Of a DNA stretch of 64,000 nucleotides, positions 46,918 through 56,140 are shown piece by piece. Below the pieces are notes generated by a model. The model was not told where the DNA came from, searched no databases, and worked only from the letters and a program-made list of their open reading frames with translations. Source of the stretch: Clostridium ragsdalei P11 (lineage in GTDB: Bacteria > Bacillota > Clostridia > Clostridiales > Clostridiaceae); assembly GCF_001675165.1 (NCBI RefSeq), contig NZ_LROS01000011.1:62001-126000 (forward strand), written 5' to 3'. Within the stretch, counting starts at the first letter, position 1; each line of letters begins with the position of its first letter. The translations under genes and the position numbers were made by a program.

Positions 46918-47931
46918 TTATATATTATTACTTTCTGCATTATGTATTTTTTCTATTTCAGATTTTATTTTTCCAACAACATTATTTTCATAACAGCTTA
47001 TGGCTTGCATTACTGCATTTTTAAAAGCTTTTCCATTAGAACTTCCATGAGCCTTTACACATATGCCATTACATCCTAAAAAAGGAGAACCACCATATTC
47101 TGTATAATCAAATTTACTTTTTAAACTCTTAAAAGCAGGTTTTAAAATAAAAGCTGCCAACTTACTGCTAAAGGATTTCATAATCTCTTCTCTTAACATG
47201 GAAAATAAATTTAACGCTACTCCCTCATACATCTTTAAAACTGTGTTTCCTACTACTCCATCACAAACTAATACGTTCACATCTCCATTTGTAACATCTC
47301 TTGGTTCTACATTCCCTACAAAGTTAAAATCCATGCTTTTCAAAAGTTTATATGCACTTTTAGCCAGTTCATTTCCCTTTTCTTCTTCTTCACCTATATT
47401 TATAAGGCCTATAGATGGGTTATTTACTTTTAGTATGCTTTCAAAATATATCTTGCCCATAAGAGAAAATTGCTGCAAATACTGAGGCTTACAGTCCACA
47501 TTTGCTCCTGCATCTATCACCATAAAGTTTCCATTTTTTCCTGGCATTACAGGAGCTAATGCTACTCTATCTACCCCTCTAATTCGCCCTACGATTAAAG
47601 TTGAACCTGCCATAAATGCCCCTGTACTTCCTGCTGATATAACAGCATCCGCTTTACCTTCTTTTACAAGATTCAGTGCCTTAACTAAGCTAGAGTCCTT
47701 TTTTTTCCTTAAAGCCATAACCGGGGATTCACCTGTAGTTATAACCTCTTTAGTATTTAAAATATCTATTTTGTCCTTAGGATAATTATATTTAGCTAAT
47801 TCATTTTCAATTTGCTCTTTTTGGCCGGTTATTATTATATTTACGTCTTGCTTTTTAACTGCTTCTACCACACCTTCCACTACAGCGCAAGGTGCAAAAT
47901 CTCCTCCCATACCATCCACAGCAATTATCAT
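46918..47931 (-). CDS. plsX: Phosphate acyltransferase PlsX
   Basis: Converts acyl-ACP to acyl-phosphate for phospholipid synthesis. N-terminus [20 protein letters not shown] and central [35 protein letters not shown] and ALAPVMPG are diagnostic. 337 aa. Paired with acpP; no fapR is seen nearby. An inverted repeat GGTCTA/TAGACC (47977-47995) precedes it. Confidence 0.96.
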   Translation of the reverse strand: MIIAVDGMGGDFAPCAVVEGVVEAVKKQDVNIIITGQKEQIENELAKYNYPKDKIDILNTKEVITTGESPVMALRKKKDSSLVKALNLVKEGKADAVISAGSTGAFMAGSTLIVGRIRGVDRVALAPVMPGKNGNFMVIDAGANVDCKPQYLQQFSLMGKIYFESILKVNNPSIGLINIGEEEEKGNELAKSAYKLLKSMDFNFVGNVEPRDVTNGDVNVLVCDGVVGNTVLKMYEGVALNLFSMLREEIMKSFSSKLAAFILKPAFKSLKSKFDYTEYGGSPFLGCNGICVKAHGSSNGKAFKNAVMQAISCYENNVVGKIKSEIEKIHNAESNNI

Positions 47932-47976
47932 ATTTTCACATCCTATCCTATAATCTGGACCTTTGTTACTTAATAT

Positions 47977-47995
47977 GGTCTAATTTTTGTAGACC
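47977..47995 (-). promoter_or_regulatory. Inverted repeat upstream of plsX
   Basis: GGTCTA-7 nt-TAGACC, a possible operator or small hairpin between the rpmF terminator and plsX. No known regulator can be assigned. Confidence 0.3.
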
Positions 47996-48006
47996 CCATG
48001 AACAAA

Positions 48007-48032
48007 AAAAGAAAGTCAAATGACTTTCTTTT
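48007..48032 (-). terminator. Terminator overlapping the rpmF stop
   Basis: AAAAGAAAGTC/GACTTTCTTTT, 11-bp stem with AAAT/ATTT loop, followed by T7 on the minus strand. The rpmF stop (48031-48033) overlaps the stem base. Confidence 0.85.
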
Positions 48033-48216
48033 ATTTATTTTCAGTTGAAATGATTTCCTTACCCTTATAATATCCACAATTCTTACAAACTCTATGTGCA
48101 AGTTTCATTTCATGGCACTGAGGACACTCAACTAAACCTGGTAAACCTAATTTAAAAGTCTGTGCTCTTCTTGAATCTCTTCTTGCTTTTGATATTCTGC
48201 TGGCTGGATTTCCCAC
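48031..48216 (-). CDS. rpmF: 50S ribosomal protein L32
   Basis: 61-aa L32 with a four-cysteine zinc ribbon ([20 protein letters not shown]), the zinc-binding form. Start is GTG 48216, 8 nt after AGGAGG, giving (M)[16 protein letters not shown]; the frame's first codon (48225) would overlap the SD. Coupled to yceD, 13 nt upstream. Confidence 0.96.
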   Translation of the reverse strand: MGNPASRISKARRDSRRAQTFKLGLPGLVECPQCHEMKLAHRVCKNCGYYKGKEIISTENK

Positions 48217-48229
48217 AGTAAACACCTCC

Positions 48230-48733
48230 TTAATCAGTGAAAAACATATCTTTTAGCTTTGCCAATCTCGGATCAATATCATCGCTTTTGCACTGACATT
48301 TAGAATTATTTAAGTTAGTGCCGCACTGTTGGCATAACCCTTTACAATTCTCGTTGCAAAGCCTCTTAATTGGTAAAATTAATATAATGTTATTTTCTAT
48401 TATTTCCGTAATATCAATGATATTACTATCTATAAAGATGGCTTCATCATCCTTATTTTCCTTATTATTATTTGTAAATCTTTCAGTAATAGCAACATTC
48501 ACAGCATAAGAGAATTTACTTAGACATCGTGAACAAGTGAGCTCTAGTAAAGTATTAATTCTTCCTTCTAACAGAAGAATATCTTCCTCTTTACTTAAAG
48601 TTCCGCTAAACTTTAGAGGCTCTAATAATTTTATGTATTCACTTCCATCATAGAATCCCTTTTCTTTTACTGTAACATTTACATTCTTTGTAACAACTTC
48701 TTCACTTAGTAAATCTGATACATTTAATTTCAT
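48230..48733 (-). CDS. yceD: YceD/DUF177 family protein (23S rRNA accumulation)
   Basis: 167-aa protein paired with rpmF in most bacteria; in E. coli it is linked to 23S rRNA accumulation. Two Cys pairs: [13 protein letters not shown] (near 87) and [22 protein letters not shown] at the C-terminus. ATG 48733 is 8 nt from AGAGG; the GTG three codons earlier is less likely. A strong promoter lies just upstream. Confidence 0.9.
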   Translation of the reverse strand: MKLNVSDLLSEEVVTKNVNVTVKEKGFYDGSEYIKLLEPLKFSGTLSKEEDILLLEGRINTLLELTCSRCLSKFSYAVNVAITERFTNNNKENKDDEAIFIDSNIIDITEIIENNIILILPIKRLCNENCKGLCQQCGTNLNNSKCQCKSDDIDPRLAKLKDMFFTD

Positions 48734-48742
48734 ATCACTCAC

Positions 48743-48775
48743 CTCTATATATTAGCCACAACCTATTATATAGAG
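48743..48775 (-). promoter_or_regulatory. Palindrome over the yceD start region and -10 box
   Basis: CTCTATATA/TATATAGAG, 9-bp perfect inverted repeat with 15-nt spacing. It covers the -10 element and the transcription start and reaches the SD, so it could be an operator or a 5' hairpin. Confidence 0.4.
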
Positions 48776-48793
48776 ATGAGCATTAAAAGTCAA
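48765..48793 (-). promoter_or_regulatory. Promoter of yceD-rpmF
   Basis: Minus strand TTGACT (48788-48793), 17-nt spacer, perfect TATAAT (48765-48770), just after ackA. Confidence 0.8.
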
Positions 48794-48796
48794 GTC

Positions 48797-49993
48797 TTAT
48801 TTATTTTCAACTATTTCTTTTGTATCCCTAGCTATCATAAGTTCTTCATTTGTAGGAATTACTAATACTTTTATCTTTGAATCAGGTGTGCTTATTTCTA
48901 GTGCTTCTCCCCTTTTCTTATTCTTTTCTTCATCTATTTTAATTCCAAAATAGCTTAATCCCTTACATATAGCAGATCTGCTAGTAGCTGAATTTTCTCC
49001 AAGTCCTGCTGTAAATATTATAGCATCTGCTCCATTTAAAACTGCAACATAAGCTCCTATGAAAGATTTAACTTTGTGATAATACATATTTAATGCAAGT
49101 TTTGCTCTATCATTTCCTGAATTTGCAGCTTCTTCTACATCTCTAAAATCGCTGCTTACTCCTGATACTCCAAGTATTCCTGACTTTTTGTTCATTAAAG
49201 TATCCATTTCATCTACAGACATACCTGTTCTTTTCATTACAAATGGTATTATAGCTGGATCTATATCACCACATCTAGTTCCCATTACAAGTCCTGCAAG
49301 GGGAGTAAGTCCCATAGTTGTATCTACTGCTTTTCCCTGGTTTACTGCACATATACTAGCTCCATTTCCTAAATGACAAGTTATTAGCTTAAGATCTTTT
49401 GGATCTTTCTTTAACAACTTGGCTGCTTCAATTGAAACGAATCTATGAGAAGTTCCATGAAAACCATATTTTCTGATATCATACTTTTCAGATATATCAT
49501 AAGGTATTGCATAAGTATAAGCATAATCTGGCATTGTCTGATGAAATGCTGTATCAAATACTGCTACCATTGGAGTATTTGGCATTAGTTTTTTACAAGC
49601 ATCTATTCCCATTATATTAGCTGGATTATGTAATGGTCCTAATGGAATACATTCTTCTATTGCTTTCATTACATTGTCATCAATAAGAATGGATGCCGCA
49701 TATTTTTTTCCACCATGCAAAACTCTATGCCCTACAGCAGATATTTCTGACATATCTTTTATTACACCATGTTTTTTATCTACAAGAGCATTTAATACTA
49801 ATTGTATAGCAACTTTATGATCTTCCATTGGCTGCTCTGTAACAAACTTTTCTCCGTTAACTTTATGTGTTAAAACTGAACCTTCTGCTCCTATTCTTTC
49901 TACAAGTCCTTTTGCCACAACGCTTTCATCTTTCATATCAATAAGTTGATATTTTAAAGATGAACTTCCACAGTTTACTACTAATATTTTCAT
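48797..49993 (-). CDS. ackA: Acetate kinase
   Basis: Makes ATP and acetate from acetyl phosphate. Family motifs: [17 protein letters not shown] (1-18), [24 protein letters not shown]-type ([19 protein letters not shown]), [13 protein letters not shown] and [13 protein letters not shown]. 398 aa. Follows pta by 44 nt in the classical pta-ackA operon; main acetate/ATP route in acetogens and acid-forming clostridia. Confidence 0.98.
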   Translation of the reverse strand: MKILVVNCGSSSLKYQLIDMKDESVVAKGLVERIGAEGSVLTHKVNGEKFVTEQPMEDHKVAIQLVLNALVDKKHGVIKDMSEISAVGHRVLHGGKKYAASILIDDNVMKAIEECIPLGPLHNPANIMGIDACKKLMPNTPMVAVFDTAFHQTMPDYAYTYAIPYDISEKYDIRKYGFHGTSHRFVSIEAAKLLKKDPKDLKLITCHLGNGASICAVNQGKAVDTTMGLTPLAGLVMGTRCGDIDPAIIPFVMKRTGMSVDEMDTLMNKKSGILGVSGVSSDFRDVEEAANSGNDRAKLALNMYYHKVKSFIGAYVAVLNGADAIIFTAGLGENSATSRSAICKGLSYFGIKIDEEKNKKRGEALEISTPDSKIKVLVIPTNEELMIARDTKEIVENK

Positions 49994-50037
49994 GTTTAAT
50001 ATTCCTCCTAAAAATGAATCATTTATGCTTTTTGTTA

Positions 50038-51039
50038 TTACTTTTGAGCTTGTGCCTGAACTGCTGTTACAGCTACTACATTTACTATATCATCGGAGTT
50101 ACATCCTCTTGACAAATCATTTATAGGTTTTGCAAATCCCTGGCATACAGGTCCTATAGCATCAGCTTTTGCAAATCTTTGAACAAGTTTATAACCTATA
50201 TTTCCTGCTTGGAGATCTGGAAATACAAGTACATTTGCTTTTCCTGCTACTTCACTTTCAGGAGCCTTTAAACTTGCAACCTTTTCTACGATAGAGGCAT
50301 CTAATTGTAATTCTCCGTCCAAACTTAAATCTGGTTTAGCTTTTTTGGCAATTTCTACAGCATTTCTAACTTTATCTACTAATTCGTGTTTTGCACTTCC
50401 CTTAGTAGAAAATGAAAGCATTGCTACTTTTGGATCCATTCCACATAAGTTCTTTGCAGTTTCTGCTGTACTTATTGCAATTGAAGCCAATTGATCACTA
50501 TCTGGGCATGGATTTACAGCACAATCAGCAAATAGAAGTACACCATTGTCACCATATTCACAATTTGGTACTTCCATTATAAATGTGCTGGAAACTACTG
50601 ATGTACCTGGAGCTGTCTTTACTATTTGAAGTCCTGGTCTCAAAAGATCACCTGTAGTATGCACTGCACCTGAAACCAATCCATCTGCATCTCCAAGCTT
50701 AACCATCATCGTAGCAAAATATATTGGATCTCTTACTATTTTATCCGCTTTTTCTGGTGTTATTCCCTTCTTCTTTCTCAATTCATAAAAAGCATCTGCA
50801 TATTTTTTTAGTTTATCCGAGGTTTCTGGATCTACTATTTCTGCTCCATTTAAACTTACGCCTAATTTTGATGCCTTCTCCTCTATTACCTTTTCATTCC
50901 CTACAAGGATTAAATTTGCAATACCTTCTTTAATTATTTTTTCACAAGCTTGAAGAGTTCTTTCTTCTTCTCCTTCAGCTAAGACAATCTTTTTTTTGTC
51001 TTCCTTTGCCTTATTCCAAATTTTTTCCATCAATTTCAT
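50038..51039 (-). CDS. pta: Phosphate acetyltransferase
   Basis: Converts acetyl-CoA to acetyl phosphate. 333-aa short form without the N-terminal regulatory domains: [58 protein letters not shown], and [30 protein letters not shown] promoter lies upstream. Confidence 0.98.
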   Translation of the reverse strand: MKLMEKIWNKAKEDKKKIVLAEGEEERTLQACEKIIKEGIANLILVGNEKVIEEKASKLGVSLNGAEIVDPETSDKLKKYADAFYELRKKKGITPEKADKIVRDPIYFATMMVKLGDADGLVSGAVHTTGDLLRPGLQIVKTAPGTSVVSSTFIMEVPNCEYGDNGVLLFADCAVNPCPDSDQLASIAISTAETAKNLCGMDPKVAMLSFSTKGSAKHELVDKVRNAVEIAKKAKPDLSLDGELQLDASIVEKVASLKAPESEVAGKANVLVFPDLQAGNIGYKLVQRFAKADAIGPVCQGFAKPINDLSRGCNSDDIVNVVAVTAVQAQAQK

Positions 51040-51449
51040 GTTTATTTCCTCCCTTTAAATTTAACACAAAATTACACACACTTATACTATAATCCTTTTT
51101 AGTTGTATTTTTCAATAAAAATTATTCAAAAATATAACTTTTGCTAAGAAATTTCACAGATTAAAGTATCACAAAATTTTACTAGTCAATACTTTACTCA
51201 ATATTATACAATGTAAATCAAATAAGTAAAAATTTAATCTGAAAATAGATACTCTATTTAAAAATCCTACACTAATACTTATTTTATTGTTATAATATGT
51301 ATATATTTTACTTAGGCATTTTCAAATAAATAATCAATCAGTATGCTAGCCTATTTTTTTAAATGCCCTGTACTCTGTACTTATAGTTTTCTAATGAAAT
51401 AAACAGAGTTCTTGACATGGAATAAAATATTTTAGAAAGGAAAATTTCT
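51040..51449. other. 410-bp divergent region between pta and tmcAL
   Basis: Very AT-rich, no gene seen. Contains the pta promoter (51086-51115), an extended -10 candidate TGTTATAAT on the plus strand (51289-51297) for tmcAL, and a 15-mer TAAACAGAGTTCTTG (51400-51414) identical to the end of repeat B. Confidence 0.5.
51086..51115 (-). promoter_or_regulatory. Promoter of pta-ackA
   Basis: Minus strand TTGAAA (51110-51115), 18-nt spacer, TATAGT (51086-51091). Confidence 0.6.
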
Positions 51450-52679
51450 ATGAACGTAACTGGAATAATAGTTGAATATAATCCCTTTCACAATGGACAT
51501 AAATATCATATTGAAAGTGCTCGTTCTGCTACAAAATGCGATGCTGTAATAGCAGTTATGAGTGGTAATTTCGTGCAAAGAGGTGCACCGTCTATAGTTG
51601 ACAAATGGACTAAAACCAAAATGGCACTTCTAAATGGAGTAGACCTAGTATTTGAACTTCCTGTTATCTACAGTCTATCTTCTGCTGAATTTTTTGCCTA
51701 CGGTGCTGTAAGTCTCTTAGAAAATTTGGGTGTAGTAAAAAATCTTTGCTTTGGAAGCGAATGCAGTAATATAGACTTGCTAAAATCTATTGCAAAAATT
51801 CTTGCAATAGAGCCTGACCAATTTAAGTTATTTTTAAAGGAAAAAATGTCACAGGGTATGTCCTATCCTTCTGCACGAAATAGTGCTTTAAATAATTTTC
51901 TATTAAATACTAAAAGTTCTCTTGCAAAGTACAATATAGATGAAATACTTCAATCTCCAAACAATATTTTAGGTATAGAGTATTTAAAAAATCTAATAAG
52001 GATAAAAAGCAATATTACTCCCATATCAATAAAAAGAATTGGAAGTTCATATAATAGCTTAAATATAGAGCAATCTTTTTCCAGTGCATCATCTATACGT
52101 AATTTCTTAAAATTAAATGGCAACATAAATGACTTAAGTTCTAATATTCCAGAAAATGTACTTTCTATTTTAAAGGAAGTTCAATCTACAGGATGTGGTT
52201 TTATTTTCGAAGATTGTATGGTACCTTATTTAAGATATAAATCCTTCCTATATGAAAATAGAATTAAAAGTTTACCTGACATATCCGAAGGAATTGAAAA
52301 TAGAATACTTAGATCCCTACAGAATAATTATTCCTACAACGATATAATAATTAAATCCAAAACAAAAAGATATACTTACAGCAGAATAAGTAGAATATTA
52401 TGCCAGTTTTTTTTAGGATTTGAAAATTTAAATTCTGAAATATTGAGAAGAAATATATGCCCCTATGGAAGAGTCTTAGGATTTAATTCTACCGGTATAA
52501 AAGTACTTAAGGAAATGAAAAATAGCTCTTCCATTCCAATTTATGTAAAGATTCCAAGAAAAATAAATGAAATGCTGCAATTAGACATACAGTCCTCAAA
52601 AGCCTATAGTCTGTTAAACAAAAACATATCCTTTAACAGTGACTACCTTCAAAGTCCTATCATAGCAGATCAAATTTAG
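51450..52679 (+). CDS. tmcAL: tRNA(Met) cytidine acetate ligase TmcAL (YlbM)
   Basis: Nucleotidyltransferase-fold enzyme that acetylates the wobble cytidine of elongator tRNA-Met using acetate and ATP. HxGH motif in VEYNPFHNGHKYHIE (near 10-22), SGNFVQRGAPSIVDKW, and the FGSECSN segment. 409 aa. Plus-strand, next to ylbJ, and adjacent to pta-ackA, which makes its co-substrate acetate; the adjacency may be coincidence. SD AGAAAGGA. Confidence 0.93.
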   Translation: MNVTGIIVEYNPFHNGHKYHIESARSATKCDAVIAVMSGNFVQRGAPSIVDKWTKTKMALLNGVDLVFELPVIYSLSSAEFFAYGAVSLLENLGVVKNLCFGSECSNIDLLKSIAKILAIEPDQFKLFLKEKMSQGMSYPSARNSALNNFLLNTKSSLAKYNIDEILQSPNNILGIEYLKNLIRIKSNITPISIKRIGSSYNSLNIEQSFSSASSIRNFLKLNGNINDLSSNIPENVLSILKEVQSTGCGFIFEDCMVPYLRYKSFLYENRIKSLPDISEGIENRILRSLQNNYSYNDIIIKSKTKRYTYSRISRILCQFFLGFENLNSEILRRNICPYGRVLGFNSTGIKVLKEMKNSSSIPIYVKIPRKINEMLQLDIQSSKAYSLLNKNISFNSDYLQSPIIADQI

Positions 52680-52714
52680 AATAAGTTTCCTACTTTTTAA
52701 ATATAATTTAATAA

Positions 52715-52898
52715 ACTGTGTTCCTCCGATGACTACCTGCTCTAATACTCCCACTTCTCCAAGGAGTAAAGAGCAGCTACGTCCCTGGATAACGATTTTC
52801 CCTAAAGGATAACGCCTTCTAAGTGCTAAAGCACTAAGAAGCCTGTTAATAAGCATCAGATGGACTCAAACTCCATCTGATACCAAGAACTCTGTTTA
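52715..52898. repeat. Structured dispersed repeat, subtype B, copy 2 (long form)
   Basis: 184 bp between tmcAL and ylbJ. Same core as copy 46442-46568 but carries an additional hairpin module (about 52799-52853, CCTAAAGGATAACG...CTGTTAATAAG). Terminal hairpin ATCAGATGGA/TCCATCTGAT differs from copy 1 by a paired G-C to A-T change. Right end AAGAACTCTGTTTA. Opposite orientation relative to the neighbouring gene direction compared with copy 1. Confidence 0.8.
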
Positions 52899-52933
52899 TA
52901 TTCAATAAATTTTTTAAAAAGTAGGTGATATTC

Positions 52934-54100
52934 TTGGAAGTTTTATTTTATCTATTAATATTTGCAATATTAATACTCCTTTTTATTTTACTAAAAGATA
53001 AAAATTTACTTATAACTATAGTATGTTCAATTTTTATAATTGAAATTATACTTGCACCAAAACTATGTATAGATGGGGTAATTTCAGGCAGTCTGCTATT
53101 TTTTTACAAAGTATTTCCATCTTTATTTTCATTTTTAGTTGTATCCAACATAATACTCTCTTGTGATGGAGTATACATATACTCAAAATTAATAGGTAAA
53201 GCCCTGTGCAAACCCTTAAGGCTCCCAACTAGCTGCAGCTTCGTGTTAATCATAAGCACACTTTGTGGGTATCCCCTTGGAGCAAAGTATGCTTGCCAGC
53301 TTTATGAAAAAAAAATAATAGACCTTTTCACCTGCGAGAGGCTTTTAAATATAGCTTCTAATGCAAGTCCTCTCTTTATGCTAGGTTCTGTTGGAGTTTC
53401 CATGCTAAAGAGTCCTTTTATAGGATATATACTATTACTTTCTAATTTGCTATCCTGTATAGTTATGAGTTTTTTGATACCTTCTAAAAAAATATATTAC
53501 AACCCTATTGCTTATAGAAATCATTCTCATGAAAGTGAAAACATCGGAAAAGTATTTAAAAACAGCATTGAAGATTCTTTAAAAAATTGCATATCAATAG
53601 GTGGATTTGTCATATTATTTTCTGTTTTAAATAGCATTTTAAAAAATAACATTCTATTTAATTTACTAATCAATAGTATTTCAAGTGTAACTCATATTTC
53701 GGGTAATATAATGGAAGGAATCTTCCTTGGAATGATAGAAATGACTAATGGATGCAGTTTAATATCGTCTTCTACTGCCTCCCTTAATTTAAAAATTATA
53801 CTAGTAAGTTTTTTATTCACCTTTAGCGGACTATCAATTATATCCCAAGTATACTCTTTTACCTATAAATTTAAAATATCTTTAAAAAAATATTCTCTTA
53901 GGAAAATACTACAGGGAATAATATGCTCCATATTTAGCTTATCACTTTATAAGCTATTCTCACTAAAATTATCGCAAGAAACTTTTCTACCTTATTATAA
54001 AATAACTACATACTTCAACAACTTGTTTATACTTACTATACTTTTACTTATTACTCCCTGGATTTTATATAAATTAAAACATTTATTTCATGTCTCTTAG
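52934..54100 (+). CDS. ylbJ: Sporulation integral membrane protein YlbJ
   Basis: About 388-aa polytopic membrane protein (8 or more segments) of the nucleoside-recognition/YlbJ family, needed for spore cortex formation in Bacillus. Recognisable features: LCGYPLGAKYACQLYE and SNASPLFMLGSVGVSML, GVILFSVLNSIL-type helix and EMTNGCSLIS. Start uncertain: GTG 52925 overlaps the SD, so TTG 52934 (6 nt after AGGTG) is preferred. Ends 18 bp inside the convergent gene. Confidence 0.88.
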   Translation: MEVLFYLLIFAILILLFILLKDKNLLITIVCSIFIIEIILAPKLCIDGVISGSLLFFYKVFPSLFSFLVVSNIILSCDGVYIYSKLIGKALCKPLRLPTSCSFVLIISTLCGYPLGAKYACQLYEKKIIDLFTCERLLNIASNASPLFMLGSVGVSMLKSPFIGYILLLSNLLSCIVMSFLIPSKKIYYNPIAYRNHSHESENIGKVFKNSIEDSLKNCISIGGFVILFSVLNSILKNNILFNLLINSISSVTHISGNIMEGIFLGMIEMTNGCSLISSSTASLNLKIILVSFLFTFSGLSIISQVYSFTYKFKISLKKYSLRKILQGIICSIFSLSLYKLFSLKLSQETFLPYYKITTYFNNLFILTILLLITPWILYKLKHLFHVS

Positions 54101-54607
54101 TTCTTTTATATTTGCTCTTATATCTTCAGTCTTTAGATCCATACTATTTACTAAATTGTTTAACATCTTTTGAAGCTCTACTTTCAGCGTTGCTAGCATC
54201 TCATCATTTTTCCTTGATAACTCATTGTCCAGCTGGCTTAATAGTTCATCTGCATAGTCTCGAGCGCCTAGTCTTATTGCCTTGGCGTTTTTCTTCGCAG
54301 ATGATATAATTTCCTCTGCCCTCATATTAGCTTCTTTGGTAATATCATGATTTTCTATTTGACGTCTTAACAAACTCAAATTTTCTTTTTTCATAGTTTC
54401 AGATTCTTGTACAGCTTCACTTAAAATTCTCTCTTTTTCGTTTACTATCCATTGTGCCTTTTTAAGCTCGCTAGGAAGGTAATCAACTATTTTTTGTAGC
54501 ACATCTAAAATTTCCTTTTTATTTACCATAACCTTCCCTGTCATAGGAACTTTTGCAGATGTATCTATAATTTCTTCAAGATATTCTATTAATTTAATAG
54601 CATCCAT
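54083..54607 (-). CDS. Coiled-coil protein (ATP synthase b-like/DivIVA-like)
   Basis: 174 residues, mostly charged helix: residues 60-170 form a continuous coiled coil (NEKERILSEAVQESETMKK..., EEIISSAKKNAKAIRLGARDY). It is often annotated merely as ATPase; I see no nucleotide-binding motif. Conserved after coaD in clostridia, so a role in the cell envelope or division is possible but unproven. Its 3' end overlaps ylbJ by 18 bp in convergent orientation. SD GGGGG. Confidence 0.75.
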   Translation of the reverse strand: MDAIKLIEYLEEIIDTSAKVPMTGKVMVNKKEILDVLQKIVDYLPSELKKAQWIVNEKERILSEAVQESETMKKENLSLLRRQIENHDITKEANMRAEEIISSAKKNAKAIRLGARDYADELLSQLDNELSRKNDEMLATLKVELQKMLNNLVNSMDLKTEDIRANIKELRDMK

Positions 54608-54628
54608 AATTTTTCCCCCTAAGATACC

Positions 54629-55123
54629 TTAGCACTTTTTATAAACTCTGTTAATCTTGTTTATAATGTCAAACCTTATTTCTTCAGGTACTAAACCTTT
54701 AATACATCCCCCAAACATAGCAACTTGCTTTACCGAGGATGAACTCAAATAGGAATTCATGGCACTAGTCATCATAAATACTGTTTCTTTATCAGAATCT
54801 AGCTTTTTATTCATAAGAGACATCTGAAATTCATATTCAAAATCTGATACTGCTCTCAATCCTTTTACTATAACTTGAATGTCATTTTTTTTCATAAAAT
54901 CTATTAATAGACCACTAAAGCTCTCAACTTTTACATTAGGTATATCTTTCACTACCTTTTGAATCAATTTTACTCTTTCTTCAATATTAAATAGACCCTG
55001 CTTTTCAGGATTAATTAGTACTCCAACTATTAAATGATCAAATACTTTAGACGCCCTATTTATTATGTCTAAATGCCCATTGGTTATTGGATCAAAACTC
55101 CCGGGGTATACCGCAGTCTTCAT
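54629..55123 (-). CDS. coaD: Phosphopantetheine adenylyltransferase
   Basis: Penultimate step of CoA synthesis. Nucleotidyltransferase motif [16 protein letters not shown] (near 6-20), [15 protein letters not shown], and the [13 protein letters not shown] phosphate-binding segment. 164 aa. SD AAGGAGG. Directly follows rsmD as in Firmicutes. Confidence 0.96.
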   Translation of the reverse strand: MKTAVYPGSFDPITNGHLDIINRASKVFDHLIVGVLINPEKQGLFNIEERVKLIQKVVKDIPNVKVESFSGLLIDFMKKNDIQVIVKGLRAVSDFEYEFQMSLMNKKLDSDKETVFMMTSAMNSYLSSSSVKQVAMFGGCIKGLVPEEIRFDIINKINRVYKKC

Positions 55124-55128
55124 AATAA

Positions 55129-55689
55129 TTAATCCTCCTTATATTTATAAAAACATACCGTAGTTTTTCCATATTTTCTATGATCCATTAAAACTATATT
55201 AATATTTCCTTGATATAGTTCTTCACTGGTATCAATTTTAGTAACTATAATTCCATCTTTTTGCAATAAATTTTTATTTTCAATTATCTCTACAGCTGGT
55301 GGAATCATATCCTTTTTATAAGGTGGATCAATAAATATTATGTCGAACATCAAATTTTTTCTTGAAAGCTCCTGTAAGGCTTCATAAGAATCCTTATTAA
55401 TAGTTTTACATATATCAGAGAACCCTAAATTTCTCACATTTTTGTCCAAAAAGCAAAAAGTGTCACTACTTCTGTCAACTAAATAACATTTTTCTGCACC
55501 ACGGCTTGCAGCTTCAAGTCCTAAGCTTCCTGTACCTGCAAATACGTCTAATACTTTTGAACCATAGACTCTATTCTGAATTATATTAAACATAGCTTCC
55601 TTAACTCTATCTAAAGTAGGTCTTGTAATATCATATCCATTAGGAGACATTAATTTTCTTCCTCTGGCAAGACCTGCAATTATTCTCAT
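55129..55689 (-). CDS. rsmD: 16S rRNA (guanine(966)-N2)-methyltransferase RsmD
   Basis: Methylates G966 of 16S rRNA. SAM-binding [20 protein letters not shown] and catalytic [10 protein letters not shown]-terminus [16 protein letters not shown] 55689 follows GGAGG by 7 nt; the frame's earlier start (55749) is unlikely. 186 aa. Promoter at 55740-55768. Confidence 0.94.
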   Translation of the reverse strand: MRIIAGLARGRKLMSPNGYDITRPTLDRVKEAMFNIIQNRVYGSKVLDVFAGTGSLGLEAASRGAEKCYLVDRSSDTFCFLDKNVRNLGFSDICKTINKDSYEALQELSRKNLMFDIIFIDPPYKKDMIPPAVEIIENKNLLQKDGIIVTKIDTSEELYQGNINIVLMDHRKYGKTTVCFYKYKED

Positions 55690-55868
55690 AAATTTTCCTC
55701 CTATTTTATGTTTTTTACATACTATAGTCATTCTATAATATTTTAGCATATATTTTTATATTATTCAAAAATTATTTAAAATTAATAATGCACCCTGCAC
55801 AATTCTCAATTACTGTGAATTATACATTAATTCATTTTTCATTTTTCATTATTCTTATATTAAGTTAA
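55690..55868. other. rsmD promoter region and AT-rich spacer
   Basis: Holds the rsmD promoter and a tract with CAATTCTCAATTACTGTGAATT-like and repeated TTCATTTT sequence that recalls the heptamer element at 18293-18468. No gene. Confidence 0.4.
55740..55768 (-). promoter_or_regulatory. Promoter of rsmD-coaD
   Basis: Minus strand TTGAAT (55763-55768), 17-nt spacer ending TGC, TAAAAT (55740-55745), extended -10. Confidence 0.65.
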
Positions 55869-56123
55869 TTTATCCGATCGCTACCATTGCTAACACCCCC
55901 ATCGCACTCTGTGAAAGCGACTATCACCAAATCAAAGATTTGGGATATCTGCTTTTCTTCAAAGTGTGGGATAAGCACTGCTACGCGCCTGGATAAGTTC
56001 TTCCCCTAAAGGATAACGTATTCTAAGTGCTAAAGACACTAAGAATACTGTTAATAAGGTTCAGATGGAGAAAATGTATTCCTTATAAGCAAACTCCACC
56101 TGAACCTAAGAATCACTTGATTA
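55869..56123. repeat. Structured dispersed repeat, subtype A, copy 2 (long form)
   Basis: 255 bp between rsmD and recG. Matches copy 26311-26512 at both ends and core, with an extra module at about 56003-56058 that is the same module found in B copy 52715-52898. Hairpin GTTCAGATGGAG/CTCCACCTGAAC with one G-T pair. The right end lies 18 bp from the recG stop. Confidence 0.8.
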
Positions 56124-56140
56124 TGCGGCCGATTTAAAAA

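Noticed and set aside
51412-51435. TTGACA at 51412 considered as a tmcAL promoter
   Set aside because: No -10 box at 16-18 nt; the sequence is part of a 15-mer matching a repeat end.
52614-52856. 80-aa minus-strand ORF over the B2 repeat
   Set aside because: It spans repeat sequence and the end of tmcAL, lacks an SD, and is not kept in the other B copy.
54083-54607. Annotation as an ATPase
   Set aside because: No Walker motifs are visible; the protein is a coiled coil, so I call it only that.
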